From Ideonella sp. (lineage in GTDB: Bacteria; Pseudomonadota; Gammaproteobacteria; Burkholderiales; Burkholderiaceae_C), in assembly GCF_016702655.1 (NCBI RefSeq), contig NZ_JADJDO010000015.1:1-61346 (forward strand): DNA of 61,346 nt, read 5' to 3'. A program made the position numbers and the translations under genes. The notes below the pieces were generated by a model. It did not search any database and was not told the origin of the DNA. It saw only the letters and a program-made list of their open reading frames with translations. Below are positions 13,978 through 22,793 of this stretch, in pieces (within the stretch, counting starts at the first letter, position 1; each line of letters starts with the position of its first letter).

Positions 13978-14771
13978 CGGCACTCGCCGATCCGGCGGCG
14001 CGCATCGCGATCGTGAGCGCGATGCACGAGGAGTTGCGCGCGCTGCTGCCGCTGCTGCGGGACGTCCGGCGCATCGATCGCGCCGGACGCGCCTTCCACT
14101 GCGGCAGCCTGCACGGCCGGCCGGTGGTGCTGGTGCTCTCGGGCATCGGCAAGGTGGCCGCGGGGGCGACCGTGGCGGTGCTGGCGAGCGAATTCGCGCC
14201 CGCGGCGCTGCTCTTCACCGGCGTTGCGGGCGGGCTTGCCGATGGCGTCAAGGTCGGCGACCTGGTGCTCGCGCGCGAGCTGCTGCAGCACGACCTGGAC
14301 GCCTCGCCGCTGTTCCCGCGCTACGAGGTGCCGCTGACCGGGCGTTCACGCTTCGGGGCCGACGGCGCGCTCAGCGACCGCCTTGCCGCGGCCGCGCGGC
14401 AGTTGCTCGCCGACCCGGCACGCGCGATCGGCGCCGATCATCTGGCCGAGTTCGGCATCGCCGCACCACGCCTGCACGAAGGGCTCGTGATCAGCGGCGA
14501 CCGCTTCGTCGCCAAGGCTGCCGAAAGCAACGCGCTGCGTGCCGCACTGCCCGACGCGCTGGCGGTGGAGATGGAAGGCGCCGCCGTGGCGCAGGTCTGC
14601 GCCGATTTCGGCCTGCCTTTCGCGCTGCTGCGCGTGATCTCGGACCGCGCCGACGACAGCGCGCATGTCGACTTCCTCGCCTTCACGCGCGAGGTCGCGA
14701 GCGTGCTGACGCGGCTCGTCGTCGGTGCGGCGCTGGGCTCAGCCGGCGCCGGGCCGCCCCAAGCCGGCTGA
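13974..14771 (+). CDS. mtnN: 5'-methylthioadenosine/S-adenosylhomocysteine nucleosidase
   Basis: Cleaves the glycosidic bond of methylthioadenosine and S-adenosylhomocysteine, recycling by-products of SAM-dependent reactions in the cytosol. The family signature is clear: IAIVSAMHEEL at the N-terminus, FTGVAGGLADGVKVGDLV, ISGDRFV, the ribose-binding VEMEGAAVAQVC, and ISDRADDSAHVDF with the catalytic Asp. At 265 residues it is longer than the usual 230 or so. The last ten residues (ending GAGPPQAG) and the stop codon lie inside a dispersed GGGCCGCCCCAAGCC repeat, so the repeat has supplied the gene's end. The ATG overlaps the permease stop by four bases. Confidence 0.9.
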   Translation: MTALADPAARIAIVSAMHEELRALLPLLRDVRRIDRAGRAFHCGSLHGRPVVLVLSGIGKVAAGATVAVLASEFAPAALLFTGVAGGLADGVKVGDLVLARELLQHDLDASPLFPRYEVPLTGRSRFGADGALSDRLAAAARQLLADPARAIGADHLAEFGIAAPRLHEGLVISGDRFVAKAAESNALRAALPDALAVEMEGAAVAQVCADFGLPFALLRVISDRADDSAHVDFLAFTREVASVLTRLVVGAALGSAGAGPPQAG

Positions 14772-14966
14772 GCGCCTTGCAGGCCGCGCCGGGCCAGAGG
14801 CCCGGCCCCTCGCCAGGCACGAACAGTCCACAGGACTGTTCATGTCCGGGCTCGGCCCCTCGGGGGCAGCGACAACCGAAGGTTGCGGCGCAGGCTCACA
14901 TCGCGAAGCGATGTGAAGGCGCGAAGCGCCGGCCGCAGCCAACGCAGCGAGCTGGGGGTCGTCACC
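14738..14966. repeat. Composite dispersed palindromic repeat
   Basis: Begins with the core GCCGGGCCGCCCCAAGCC that recurs elsewhere in the window. It is flanked by a perfect 9-bp inverted repeat, CTCAGCCGG (14738-14746) and CCGGCTGAG (14764-14772), which spans the mtnN stop codon and could act as a terminator. Further perfect hairpins follow: GAACAGTCC/GGACTGTTC (14821-14841), TCACATCGC/GCGATGTGA (14896-14916) and GGCGC/GCGCC (14918-14930). The element fills the space between mtnN and the convergent gene ending at 14967. Confidence 0.75.
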
Positions 14967-15899
14967 TCAGCCGACTGAAGCCGCGCGTCGCTCGGCGTAC
15001 CAGGGTTCGAGGCCGGGGTCGCCGAACTGCGCAGCAAGCGCATCGGCCGCAGCGAGCGCGGCCTGCGCCTCATCCACGCTGCCGAGCAGCCGGCAGGCAC
15101 GCGCCTGCTCGAGCAGGATGAAGGCGCGATCGACCTGCTCGGCGTGCTCGTTGTCGTTCGCGTCGAGCAGCGCCAAAGCGCTCAACGCATGCTCACGCCC
15201 CTGCGCCGCGTCGCCGAGGCCGTTGGCGACGAGCGCGCGCAGATAGGCCGCGCGCTCGTGGTGGACCCAGTTGCCGGCGCGCAGCCAGAAGCGCTCGGCC
15301 AGTTGCGCCGTCCGCTCGGTGGCCGATCGCAGGCTCGCGTGCGCCAAATCCTGCGGCGGACGTTCGATCAGGCCGGAGGCGATGTTGTTGGTGCACGCGG
15401 CCACCGCCGCGTCGAGCGGCGTGACGCCGTCCTGCCAGCGCGGCAGTTCGAGCGCCGGCAGGGCCTCGGCGACCGCGTCTGCTGCTGCAACAGCGGCCAG
15501 GCCCGGCACCCGATACATCGCCCGCGTCAGCGCGACCACGTCGTGGGCCTGTTCGACACTCGCGCCGCTCGCGCGCGCGAGTTGGTCGGTGTGCCGGGAG
15601 GCCGCGGCAGCGTCACCTGCAAGCCCCGCTGCAGCCGCGGCCTGGCGCCACAGCACGACCGGCGCTGCGGCGCCCGCCGCGCCCAGCAGCGGGGCGAACA
15701 TCGCATTCGCCTCGCCCCAGGCGCCGAGCTTCTCGCCCAGCACATGGTTGAGCAGGAACGCGAGGCTGGGCAGCCGGTCGGCCGGCAACGCGGCCGGGCT
15801 GAGCCTGCGCAGCAGACCAGCCGCGCGTGCCGGGTCGGCGTCATGGCAGGCATCGGCCTCGTCGAGCCAGGCCTGGGCGTCGTTGTCGTTGTCTGCCAT
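14967..15899 (-). CDS. Cytosolic helical (TPR-like) protein of unknown function
   Basis: 310 residues, very rich in Ala and Leu, with repeated helix pairs such as AFILLEQARACRLLGSVDEAQAA near the C-terminus. That pattern is typical of tetratricopeptide-like helical repeats. No signal peptide or membrane segment is seen, so it is probably a cytosolic protein. The start ATG at 15899 (MADNDNDAQAWLDEAD) is chosen because the frame upstream overlaps rsmE on the other strand and is not protein-like. It diverges from rsmE with only 51 bp between start codons. The function is unknown. Confidence 0.65.
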   Translation of the reverse strand: MADNDNDAQAWLDEADACHDADPARAAGLLRRLSPAALPADRLPSLAFLLNHVLGEKLGAWGEANAMFAPLLGAAGAAAPVVLWRQAAAAAGLAGDAAAASRHTDQLARASGASVEQAHDVVALTRAMYRVPGLAAVAAADAVAEALPALELPRWQDGVTPLDAAVAACTNNIASGLIERPPQDLAHASLRSATERTAQLAERFWLRAGNWVHHERAAYLRALVANGLGDAAQGREHALSALALLDANDNEHAEQVDRAFILLEQARACRLLGSVDEAQAALAAADALAAQFGDPGLEPWYAERRAASVG

Positions 15900-15950
15900 C
15901 GCGGGCACCTCCGTCGTGCACACTGTAGCGAAGCCGCGAACCGACCGCCC

Positions 15951-16685
15951 ATGCCCGCACGCTTCTTCATCGACACTCCACTCGTGGCAGGCACCGACCT
16001 CGACCTGCCGCCCGGCGCGGCGCGCCATGCCCAGGTGCTGCGCCTGCAACCGGGCGCCGAGGTCGTGCTCTTCGACGGCCGCGGCGGGGAGTACGCAGCG
16101 ACGGTCACGAAGATGGGCCGCAGCGAGGTCGGCGTGCGCGTCGGCACGCAGCGCGCCGTCGAGCGCGAGCTCGCGCCACCGGTCACGCTTGCGATCGGCA
16201 TGCCCGCCAACGAGCGCATGGACACCCTCGTCGAGAAGGCGACCGAGCTCGGCGCGGCCGCCATCGTGCCGCTCCATTGCGAGCGCTCGGTGCTCAGGTT
16301 GCAGGGCGAGCGGGCGCACAAGAAGCAGCAGCACTGGCAAGGCGTCGCGATCGCCGCCGCCGAGCAGAGCGGCCGCACCCGGCTGCCGCAGGTGCATGCC
16401 GTGAGCTCGCTCCAGGCCTGGCTGGGGATCCTTGCGCCAACGCCAGGCGAGGTGCGCTGGCTGCTCGACCCGGGCGACGCGATGCCGCTGGCGCAGGCGA
16501 TGAACGCGCTGGCCGGCGCGGCCGGTGTCGTCGTGCTCAGCGGTCCCGAGGGCGGCCTTGGCGCCGCCGAGCGCGCGCTGGCACTGCGCGCGGGCTTCGT
16601 TGCGGTCAAGCTCGGCCCGCGCGTGCTGCGCGCCGACACGGCACCGCTGGCGGTGCTGGCCTGCCTCGGCGCTTGCGCGCCGTGA
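15951..16685 (+). CDS. rsmE: 16S rRNA m3U1498 methyltransferase RsmE
   Basis: SAM-dependent SPOUT-class methyltransferase that methylates U1498 of 16S rRNA. 244 residues, the normal length. It has an N-terminal RNA-binding part (PPGAARHAQVLRLQPGAEV, FDGRGGEYAA), the linker MDTLVEKATELGAAAIVPL with SERSVLR-like sequence, and the C-terminal knot with SGPEGGLGAAE and LGPRVLRADTAPLA, which bind SAM. It stands alone, divergent from the TPR-like gene. Confidence 0.93.
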   Translation: MPARFFIDTPLVAGTDLDLPPGAARHAQVLRLQPGAEVVLFDGRGGEYAATVTKMGRSEVGVRVGTQRAVERELAPPVTLAIGMPANERMDTLVEKATELGAAAIVPLHCERSVLRLQGERAHKKQQHWQGVAIAAAEQSGRTRLPQVHAVSSLQAWLGILAPTPGEVRWLLDPGDAMPLAQAMNALAGAAGVVVLSGPEGGLGAAERALALRAGFVAVKLGPRVLRADTAPLAVLACLGACAP

Positions 16686-16716
16686 AGCCCGCGCGGGCTG
16701 GCGCTGCGCGGCGTCC

Positions 16717-16753
16717 ATCGGCGTCGGCTATTGCATTGATAGGCTCAATTGCA
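16717..16753 (+). promoter_or_regulatory. OxyR-like site upstream of rubrerythrin
   Basis: The sequence has ATCG-N7-CTAT-N7-ATAG-N7-TGCA with exact spacing. The two central quarter-sites, CTAT at 16728 and ATAG at 16739, fit the OxyR pattern ATAG-N7-CTAT-N7-ATAG-N7-CTAT perfectly. The outer left one has one mismatch and the outer right one is poor. The position, about 70 bp before the rubrerythrin start, suits a peroxide-responsive operon. This is a pattern match only. Confidence 0.35.
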
Positions 16754-16823
16754 TTGGCAAAGCGATAGCTTCATCCTAAACTTCTCTTCATCGCGGCGTT
16801 TGCCGCATTGACTGGAGAGCACG

Positions 16824-17309
<486 letters not shown>

Positions 17310-17342
17310 TCCGACCCACTGAACCCCAGGAGAATCCATTCC

Positions 17343-17516
17343 ATGAAGACCTACCAATGCATTGTTTGCGGCTTCGTCTACGACGAGGCCAAGGGCCTTC
17401 CCGCCGAGGGCATCGCCCCGGGCACGCGCTGGAGCGACATCCCCGAGGACTGGGAGTGCCCCGACTGCGGTGTCGCCAAGGCCGACTTCGAGATGGTCGA
17501 GGTCCAGGCCGCGTGA
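17343..17516 (+). CDS. Rubredoxin
   Basis: 57 residues starting MKTYQCIVCG and containing CIVCGFVYDE and CPDCGVAKADF, the two CxxCG knuckles that hold the single iron, and the central DIPEDWECPDCG of classical rubredoxins. It carries electrons, here probably from the FAD reductase downstream to rubrerythrin upstream. A good ribosome binding site (CCAGGAG) lies before the ATG. The stop overlaps the next gene's ATG by one base (TGATG). Confidence 0.93.
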   Translation: MKTYQCIVCGFVYDEAKGLPAEGIAPGTRWSDIPEDWECPDCGVAKADFEMVEVQAA

Positions 17517-18691
17517 TGACGAACGCAACGAGCGGCGAGGCGCTGCCGGTCGTCATCGTCGGCAGCGGCCTCGCCGGCTACACCGTCGCGCGCGAGTTGC
17601 GCAAGCTCGACAAGCAGGTGCCGCTCGTCGTGGTGAGCCGCGACCACGCGGGCTTCTACTCCAAGCCGATGCTGTCGAACGCGCTCGCCGGCGGCAAGAC
17701 CGCGGCGACGCTGGTGATGAAGCCGGCCGGCACGATGGCCGCGGAATTGCAGGCGAACGTTCGCGCGCATTGCGAACTGCGCGCCATCGACGCCGAAGCG
17801 CGCACGGTCACGCTCGCCGACGGCGAGACGATCGCGTATCGCGACCTCGTGCTCGCGCTCGGTGCCGACGCGATCCGCATCCCGCTCGAGGGCGACGGCG
17901 CGCAAGACGGCGTGCTGTCGGTCAACGACCTCGACGACTACGCGCGCTTTGCCGAGCAACTCGAAGGCGTGAAGTCCGTCGCCATCCTCGGCGGCGGGCT
18001 GATCGGCTGCGAGTTCGCCAACGACCTGCTCGCGCGCGGCATTGCGCCGACCGTGATCGACCCCGCGCCAGGGCCGCTGTCGCGCCTGCTGCCGCCGCAA
18101 GCGGGAGCCCTGCTGCGCCAGCGCCTCGAAGCCGCGGGCGTGACCTTTCGTTTCGGCGTGTCCGCAACCCGCATCGACCGTGCGGCCGGCGGCGTCGTGC
18201 TCACGCTCGACGACGGGAGCCAGCAAGCCGCCGACCTCGTGCTGTCGGCAATCGGCTTGCGCCCGCGCACCGGCCTCGCCCGCGCGGCCGGTCTCGCGGT
18301 CGGGCGCGGCATCGTCGTCGATCGCGAGCTCGCAACGTCGGCGACCCATGTCTATGCGGTCGGCGACTGCGCCGAGGTCGCGGGCCACACGTTGCCCTAC
18401 GTGATGCCGATCATGCAGCAGGCGCGGGCGCTCGCGGCGACGCTCGCCGGCACGCCGACCGAAGTGGCCTACCCGGCGATGCCGGTCGTCGTCAAGACGC
18501 CGGCCTGCCCGACGGTGGTCTGCCCGCCGCCGACCGACGCCCAGGGCGACTGGTCGGTCGAGACGGACGGCGAGTCGCTTCACGCGCGCTTTGCCGCTTC
18601 GGACGGCAGCCTGCTCGGCTTTGCGCTGATGGGCAGCGCCACGTCGCAGCGCCAGGCGCTCGCGGCGCAGGTGCCGGGGCTGATCGCATAG
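17516..18691 (+). CDS. FAD-dependent NAD(P)H oxidoreductase, probable rubredoxin reductase
   Basis: 391 residues with two dinucleotide-binding folds. The FAD site is IVGSGLAGYTVAREL at the N-terminus, the NAD(P)H site ILGGGLIGCEFAND near residue 155, and the second FAD contact VYAVGDCAEV near residue 280. Arrangement and length match rubredoxin-NAD+ reductases. Its place as third gene after rubrerythrin and rubredoxin suggests an NAD(P)H-to-rubredoxin-to-rubrerythrin peroxide-reducing chain. ATG at 17516 is taken; GTG at 17513 is an in-frame alternative. Confidence 0.88.
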   Translation: MTNATSGEALPVVIVGSGLAGYTVARELRKLDKQVPLVVVSRDHAGFYSKPMLSNALAGGKTAATLVMKPAGTMAAELQANVRAHCELRAIDAEARTVTLADGETIAYRDLVLALGADAIRIPLEGDGAQDGVLSVNDLDDYARFAEQLEGVKSVAILGGGLIGCEFANDLLARGIAPTVIDPAPGPLSRLLPPQAGALLRQRLEAAGVTFRFGVSATRIDRAAGGVVLTLDDGSQQAADLVLSAIGLRPRTGLARAAGLAVGRGIVVDRELATSATHVYAVGDCAEVAGHTLPYVMPIMQQARALAATLAGTPTEVAYPAMPVVVKTPACPTVVCPPPTDAQGDWSVETDGESLHARFAASDGSLLGFALMGSATSQRQALAAQVPGLIA

Positions 18692-18708
18692 GACCCCGAC
18701 CCAGTCGA

Positions 18709-18776
18709 GCGCCGGGCCGCCCCAAGCCGACTAAGCGCCCCTCGGGGGCAGCAAACGAAGTGAGCTTGGGGTGGTC
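18709..18776. repeat. Dispersed palindromic repeat between convergent genes
   Basis: Starts GCGCCGGGCCGCCCCAAGCC, has the central CGCCCCTCGGGGGCAGC and ends GCTTGGGG. The outer parts (CCCCAAGC and GCTTGGGG) pair, so the element folds as a long hairpin. It fills the gap between the reductase stop and the LysR stop and may end transcription from both sides. It is the cleanest copy of the repeat family in the window. Confidence 0.75.
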
Positions 18777-18779
18777 ATG

Positions 18780-19700
18780 TCAGGGCCGCGGAGCGTCCAT
18801 GCGCAGCACGGCGCGGCGCAGCAGCCCGCGCAACCACACCAGCCCTGGGTCCTGCGAGCGGTACTTGTGCCACTGCACGCCCTGCTCCATCGCCGTGATG
18901 GGCAGCGGTGGGGGGCGGATCTCGATCGGCCACGCCGGCTGGAGGGCGCGCGCGAGCCGCGCATGCACGGTGGCGATGAGTTCCGTTCCGGCCACCATCG
19001 CCGGCAGCGCGGCGAACCCGTAGCTCGTCACCGCCACGCGCCGCGTGACGCCGTAGCGCTTGACGAACCAGGCCTCGAAGGATTCGCCGACGCTGCCCTG
19101 CGGCTGCATCACCACATGCCCGGCGCCGAGATAGCGCTCGAAGCTGAGCTCGGCGCGCGCCAGCGCGCTCCCGCGCCACAGCACGCACACGAACTCCTCC
19201 GTGTAGAGCAGTTCCTGCGGATGGTCTGGTGACAGAAAGCCTCTGGGGATGATCAGCAGGTCGGCCTCGCCGCGCTCGAGGCTGCGCTGCGGATTGTTCA
19301 CCTGAGGCAGGAACTCGAAGCGCGCCGTGCAGCCCTCCTCGCCGGCGAGCGCCAGCAGGTGCGGCACGAAGACGAGTTGCGTGTAGTCGGACGCGAAGAT
19401 GCGAAAACTGCGCTCCGACGCCGCCGGCTCGAACTCGGGCTGCATCGCGATCGTGCTGTCCACGCGCAGCAACACATCGCGCACCGCCTCCTGCAGGCTC
19501 TGCGCGCGCGGGGTCGCTTCCATGCGCCGCCCCACCTGGACCAGCAGGTCGTCATCGAAGTACTCGCGCAGCCTTGCCAGCGCGTTGCTGGTCGCCGACT
19601 GGCTCAGGTTAAGCCGCTGAGCCGCCTTGGTGATGCTGCACTCGGTCAGCAGCGCGTCGAGCGCGACCAGCAGGTTCAGATCCAGGCGGTTGAAGCGCAT
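18780..19700 (-). CDS. LysR-family transcriptional regulator (copy 1)
   Basis: 306 residues. The winged-helix DNA-binding part is at the N-terminus (MRFNRLDLNLLVALDALL, then SITKAAQRLNLSQSATSNAL) and an effector-binding domain follows. The sequence is of the NodD/LinR/PcpR-like branch, often linked to aromatic catabolism. The start at 19700 (MRFNRL) is preferred over 19721 because the other two LysR proteins here begin the same way. It diverges from the long + strand catabolic run and ends with VQWHKYRSQDPGLVWLR, also shared with copies 2 and 3. It probably controls the run starting at 19916. Confidence 0.9.
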   Translation of the reverse strand: MRFNRLDLNLLVALDALLTECSITKAAQRLNLSQSATSNALARLREYFDDDLLVQVGRRMEATPRAQSLQEAVRDVLLRVDSTIAMQPEFEPAASERSFRIFASDYTQLVFVPHLLALAGEEGCTARFEFLPQVNNPQRSLERGEADLLIIPRGFLSPDHPQELLYTEEFVCVLWRGSALARAELSFERYLGAGHVVMQPQGSVGESFEAWFVKRYGVTRRVAVTSYGFAALPAMVAGTELIATVHARLARALQPAWPIEIRPPPLPITAMEQGVQWHKYRSQDPGLVWLRGLLRRAVLRMDAPRP

Positions 19701-19720
19701 GGGCTCATCGATCTCGTGCA

Positions 19721-19822
19721 CGGGTTAACCCGAAATCCATTCACGCGATCGAATCGTCAAGTTGAAACAAGCCATTTTTCATCAAGCCGGGTTCTCCGTA
19801 CGCTCTCGCTAACCCGATTTCC
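19721..19822. promoter_or_regulatory. Candidate LysR operator region with palindrome and repeated box
   Basis: The space between the divergent LysR and the catabolic run carries a perfect 12-bp palindrome CGGGTTAACCCG at 19721-19732. A 13-bp box, TAACCCGAWWTCC, occurs twice, at 19726-19738 and 19810-19822, in the same orientation and 84 bp apart, about eight helical turns. Such phasing suits a regulator tetramer bending the DNA between two sites, a usual LysR arrangement. Assignment to this LysR is inferred from position. Confidence 0.4.
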
Positions 19823-19846
19823 CACCCCGCAGACAGGAGACGACGA

Positions 19847-19912
19847 ATGGCCCTGCGCCAGGCGGTAGGCATGCTCGCGCCCGATTCCGGCTCGACGTCG
19901 CGCCACGGCTGA
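19847..19912 (+). CDS. Possible 21-residue leader peptide
   Basis: A short frame, starting MALRQAVGMLAP and ending at TGA 19910-19912, has a strong ribosome binding site (AGGAG seven bases before its ATG). The following flavoprotein gene, starting four bases later at 19916, has none of its own apart from sequence inside this frame. Translation of the leader may therefore deliver ribosomes to the flavoprotein. It is too short for homology and may be a relic of an older start. Confidence 0.35.
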   Translation: MALRQAVGMLAPDSGSTSRHG

Positions 19913-19915
19913 GAC

Positions 19916-21016
19916 ATGGCCGCGGTCAAGCATGTCGGCGTGATCGGCGCGGGCCTCGCGGGCCTCGCGGCGGCCCTGGCCGCGGTGCAGGCCGGGATGC
20001 GGGTCGACCTGTTCGAGGCGCGCTCCGCGCCGAGTGCGGTGCTCGCGCACATCGACGTGGTGCCTAACCTGCTGCGCGACCTGGTGACGCTCGGCATCGA
20101 CGATGCCTGCGTACGCTGCGACTTCCAGTACCGCGGGCTCGAGGTGGTCGACGCCGAAGCCCGTACGCGCTTCGAGATTCCGACGCCGCGCCTGGCCGGC
20201 GTGCGCTATCCCCCGTCGCTGGGCATGGTGTACGGCGACCTGCTGCAGCTGCTGCGCGATGCAGGCCTCGCCCACGGTGCCCGGCTCCACCTGGGCACGC
20301 CGGTGCTCGACGCCTGGGACAAGGGCGCGATCGTGACCGCCGACGGCGAGCGCCACCGCGTCGACCTGTCGCTGATCGCCACCGGGCCGACGCTGCCCGC
20401 CGTGGCGGCCACCGCGCCGCGGGCGACGGCGCTCGCATCGCTGCCGCAACAGTGGTGCTATGCCCTGCTGCCGCGCCCGGTGGCGCTGGAGCGCACGACC
20501 TGGGTCATCGGCCACGGCTCGACCAAGGCCATGGTGGTGCCGGTGGACATGCGGCGCGCCGGCATCGCGCTCCTTCAGCCCGAAGGCGCGTCGCAGGCGC
20601 CGGCCGCGCTGCGCCAGACGCTCGCGGCCCAGGGGCCGCTGCTGCGCTCGCTCGGCGCGCTGTGCGGCGACGACATGCCCACCCAATTGCGCGCAGTGCG
20701 CAGCGGCGTGCTCGATGGCGAGTGGCATGCGCATGGCGCACTGCGCATCGGCCACAGCGCGCATGTGCTGCCACCGCACTTCGGCCAGGCGGCAGCGCAG
20801 ACGCTTGAAGACGCGGTCGTGCTGGGCGATCTGCTGCGCGCACGCCCCGAACGCAACGCCCTGCTGCAGGCCTTCATGGCGCGCCGCGGCGAGCGCGCGC
20901 GCCGCGTGCACGCCCTCGTCGCGCAGGCCGCACGCTGGGATGTGCAGCCCGACGCGACCACCGACCTCAGAGCCCTGGCGGGCGAACTCGCGCGCATCGT
21001 CGCCGAGCCCGCCTGA
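19916..21016 (+). CDS. FAD-dependent monooxygenase-type flavoprotein
   Basis: 366 residues. The N-terminus HVGVIGAGLAGLAAALAAVQ with DLFEAR at the end of the second strand is the FAD-binding fold of aromatic hydroxylase/UbiH-type flavoproteins. A second cofactor contact is RIGHSAHVLPPHFGQAAAQTLEDAVVLG near residue 280, the counterpart of the GD motif, although the usual Gly-Asp is replaced (Gly-His), which is unusual. First gene of the catabolic run, followed by the DUF1302 gene after 47 bp. The substrate is unknown. Confidence 0.75.
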   Translation: MAAVKHVGVIGAGLAGLAAALAAVQAGMRVDLFEARSAPSAVLAHIDVVPNLLRDLVTLGIDDACVRCDFQYRGLEVVDAEARTRFEIPTPRLAGVRYPPSLGMVYGDLLQLLRDAGLAHGARLHLGTPVLDAWDKGAIVTADGERHRVDLSLIATGPTLPAVAATAPRATALASLPQQWCYALLPRPVALERTTWVIGHGSTKAMVVPVDMRRAGIALLQPEGASQAPAALRQTLAAQGPLLRSLGALCGDDMPTQLRAVRSGVLDGEWHAHGALRIGHSAHVLPPHFGQAAAQTLEDAVVLGDLLRARPERNALLQAFMARRGERARRVHALVAQAARWDVQPDATTDLRALAGELARIVAEPA

Positions 21017-21063
21017 GCGACACAAGCATCCACCCCGCCCGAAGATTCGACAGGAGCATCGGC

Positions 21064-22773
21064 ATGACGAGACAACGCGCAAGACTCAACACCCCGCTGC
21101 GCCGCAGCGCGATCGCCATGGCCGCGGCATTGACGGCCGGCGCGGCCCAAGCGGTCGAGATCGACACCGGCAATCCCGACTGGGCGCTGCGCTTCGACAA
21201 CACGATCAAGGGCAGCCTGACCTATCGCCTGAACGATGCCGACGCGGCGCTGGTGGACTCCTTCCGCCAGATCCCGACCGGCGCGCCGCCGCCCGCGCCT
21301 TCGAGCTTTGCCTTCCCGCAGGCGCTCAACTTCAACGCCGGCGACGACAACTTCCGCAACCGCGGGTTCGTCTCCGAGCGCGTTGACTGGCTGGGCGAGT
21401 TCGACGCCGTCTACCGAAGGAGCTTCGGCCTGCGCGTCAGCGCCGCGGCCTGGTACGACTTCGCCTACCACCGCTCGACCGACGCCCTCGATCCCACCAA
21501 CGGGCAGAGCCCCTACGACGAGTTTGCCGATTCCACCGTCGACATCGCGGGCCAGCACATCGACCTGCTCGACGCCTTCGTCTTCGGCGGCTGGGACCTG
21601 GGCGACGGGCGCAAGCTCACCGTGCGCCTGGGCCAGTTCGCGCAACAGTGGGGAGAGAGCCTGTTCTTCGGCGACAACGCGGTAGCGCGCGCGCAGGGGG
21701 CGATCGACATCTTCAAGCTGCTGCAGTCCCCGAACGCGCAGTTCAAGGAGATCCTGCGCCCGACGCCGCAAATCGGCGCGCAGTTGCAGATCACGCCCAC
21801 GCTCTCGGTGGGTGCCTACTACCAGTTCAAGTGGATCGAGGACCGCCTGCCGCCGGCCGGCAGCTACTTCTCGAGCGCCAACGTGCCCTGGGGCTCGTCG
21901 CTGCCCGAAGCGGTCGACATCCCTCCACCGGCACCGATCGCCGCACACTACCTGCTGCTGCCCGGCGCCGACGTCGAGGCCAGCAACTCGGGCCAGTTCG
22001 GCGTGCAGCTGAAGTGGCGGCTGCAGGAGACCGACCTCGGCCTGTATTACGCGCAGTTCCACGACAAGGCGGGCCAGCTCTACGGCGACCTGAACGTCTT
22101 CAACCCGCTGGCCAGCAGCTGGTATTACGTGTTCCCCGAGGACATCAAGGTGTTGGGCGGGAGCGCGTCGCGCACCTTCGGCGACTTCAACGTCGCGCTC
22201 GAGGGGTCGGTGCGCGACGACATGCCGCTGCGCAGCCAGAACATGCTCTACCCGGGCGCCTTCGCCCCGGCACCGCAGTACGCCACCGGCCGCACCGCGC
22301 ATGTCAACCTGTCGACGCTGGCCACCTTCGGCCCGAGCTTCATTGCCCGCGAATCGAGCGTGGTGGCCGAGATCGCGTGGAACCGCGCGCTCAGCACCGA
22401 CGACCCCGACAACGAGCTCGACAAGGGCCGCACGCGCGACGCCGCCGCGATGCAGGTCATCTTCACGCCCACCTACCGCCAGGCGCTCTCGGGCGTGGAC
22501 CTCGCGGTCCCGATGGGCGTGCGCTACAGCCTGGCCGGCTGCTCGTCGGTCACGGTCTGGGACTGCAAGGGCAACGGCTTCTTCACGCTCGGCCTGGAAG
22601 GCAACGTGAACAACGCCTGGCAGTTCGCGCTCGGCTACCAGCAGTTCTTCGGCTCGGCCGTGCCGTTCGTCGACTACTCGCCGCTGCTGGCCGGCGGCTC
22701 GGCGATCTTCGGCCAGGGCAACAGCCTGCGCGATCGCAGCAACCTCACCTTCGCGATGCGCTACGCGTTCTGA
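21064..22773 (+). CDS. DUF1302 outer-membrane protein
   Basis: 569 residues with an N-terminal signal peptide (basic start, hydrophobic core, AQA before EIDTGNPDW). The remainder alternates polar and non-polar residues like a beta-barrel and ends in Phe (MRYAF), typical of an outer-membrane protein. The family match is DUF1302, proteins of unknown exact role usually encoded next to DUF1329 and MMPL genes in gene sets for hydrophobic compounds. Probably helps such a compound cross or leave the outer membrane. A GGAG-like ribosome binding site lies before the ATG. Confidence 0.85.
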   Translation: MTRQRARLNTPLRRSAIAMAAALTAGAAQAVEIDTGNPDWALRFDNTIKGSLTYRLNDADAALVDSFRQIPTGAPPPAPSSFAFPQALNFNAGDDNFRNRGFVSERVDWLGEFDAVYRRSFGLRVSAAAWYDFAYHRSTDALDPTNGQSPYDEFADSTVDIAGQHIDLLDAFVFGGWDLGDGRKLTVRLGQFAQQWGESLFFGDNAVARAQGAIDIFKLLQSPNAQFKEILRPTPQIGAQLQITPTLSVGAYYQFKWIEDRLPPAGSYFSSANVPWGSSLPEAVDIPPPAPIAAHYLLLPGADVEASNSGQFGVQLKWRLQETDLGLYYAQFHDKAGQLYGDLNVFNPLASSWYYVFPEDIKVLGGSASRTFGDFNVALEGSVRDDMPLRSQNMLYPGAFAPAPQYATGRTAHVNLSTLATFGPSFIARESSVVAEIAWNRALSTDDPDNELDKGRTRDAAAMQVIFTPTYRQALSGVDLAVPMGVRYSLAGCSSVTVWDCKGNGFFTLGLEGNVNNAWQFALGYQQFFGSAVPFVDYSPLLAGGSAIFGQGNSLRDRSNLTFAMRYAF

Positions 22774-22793
22774 TCATTCACGGAGATACACCC

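Noticed and set aside
11497..13983. Long minus-strand frame (828 codons) opposite phoD and the permease
   Set aside because: Arg/Ala/His-rich antisense frame, a by-product of high GC codon usage; the + strand genes have clear family motifs.
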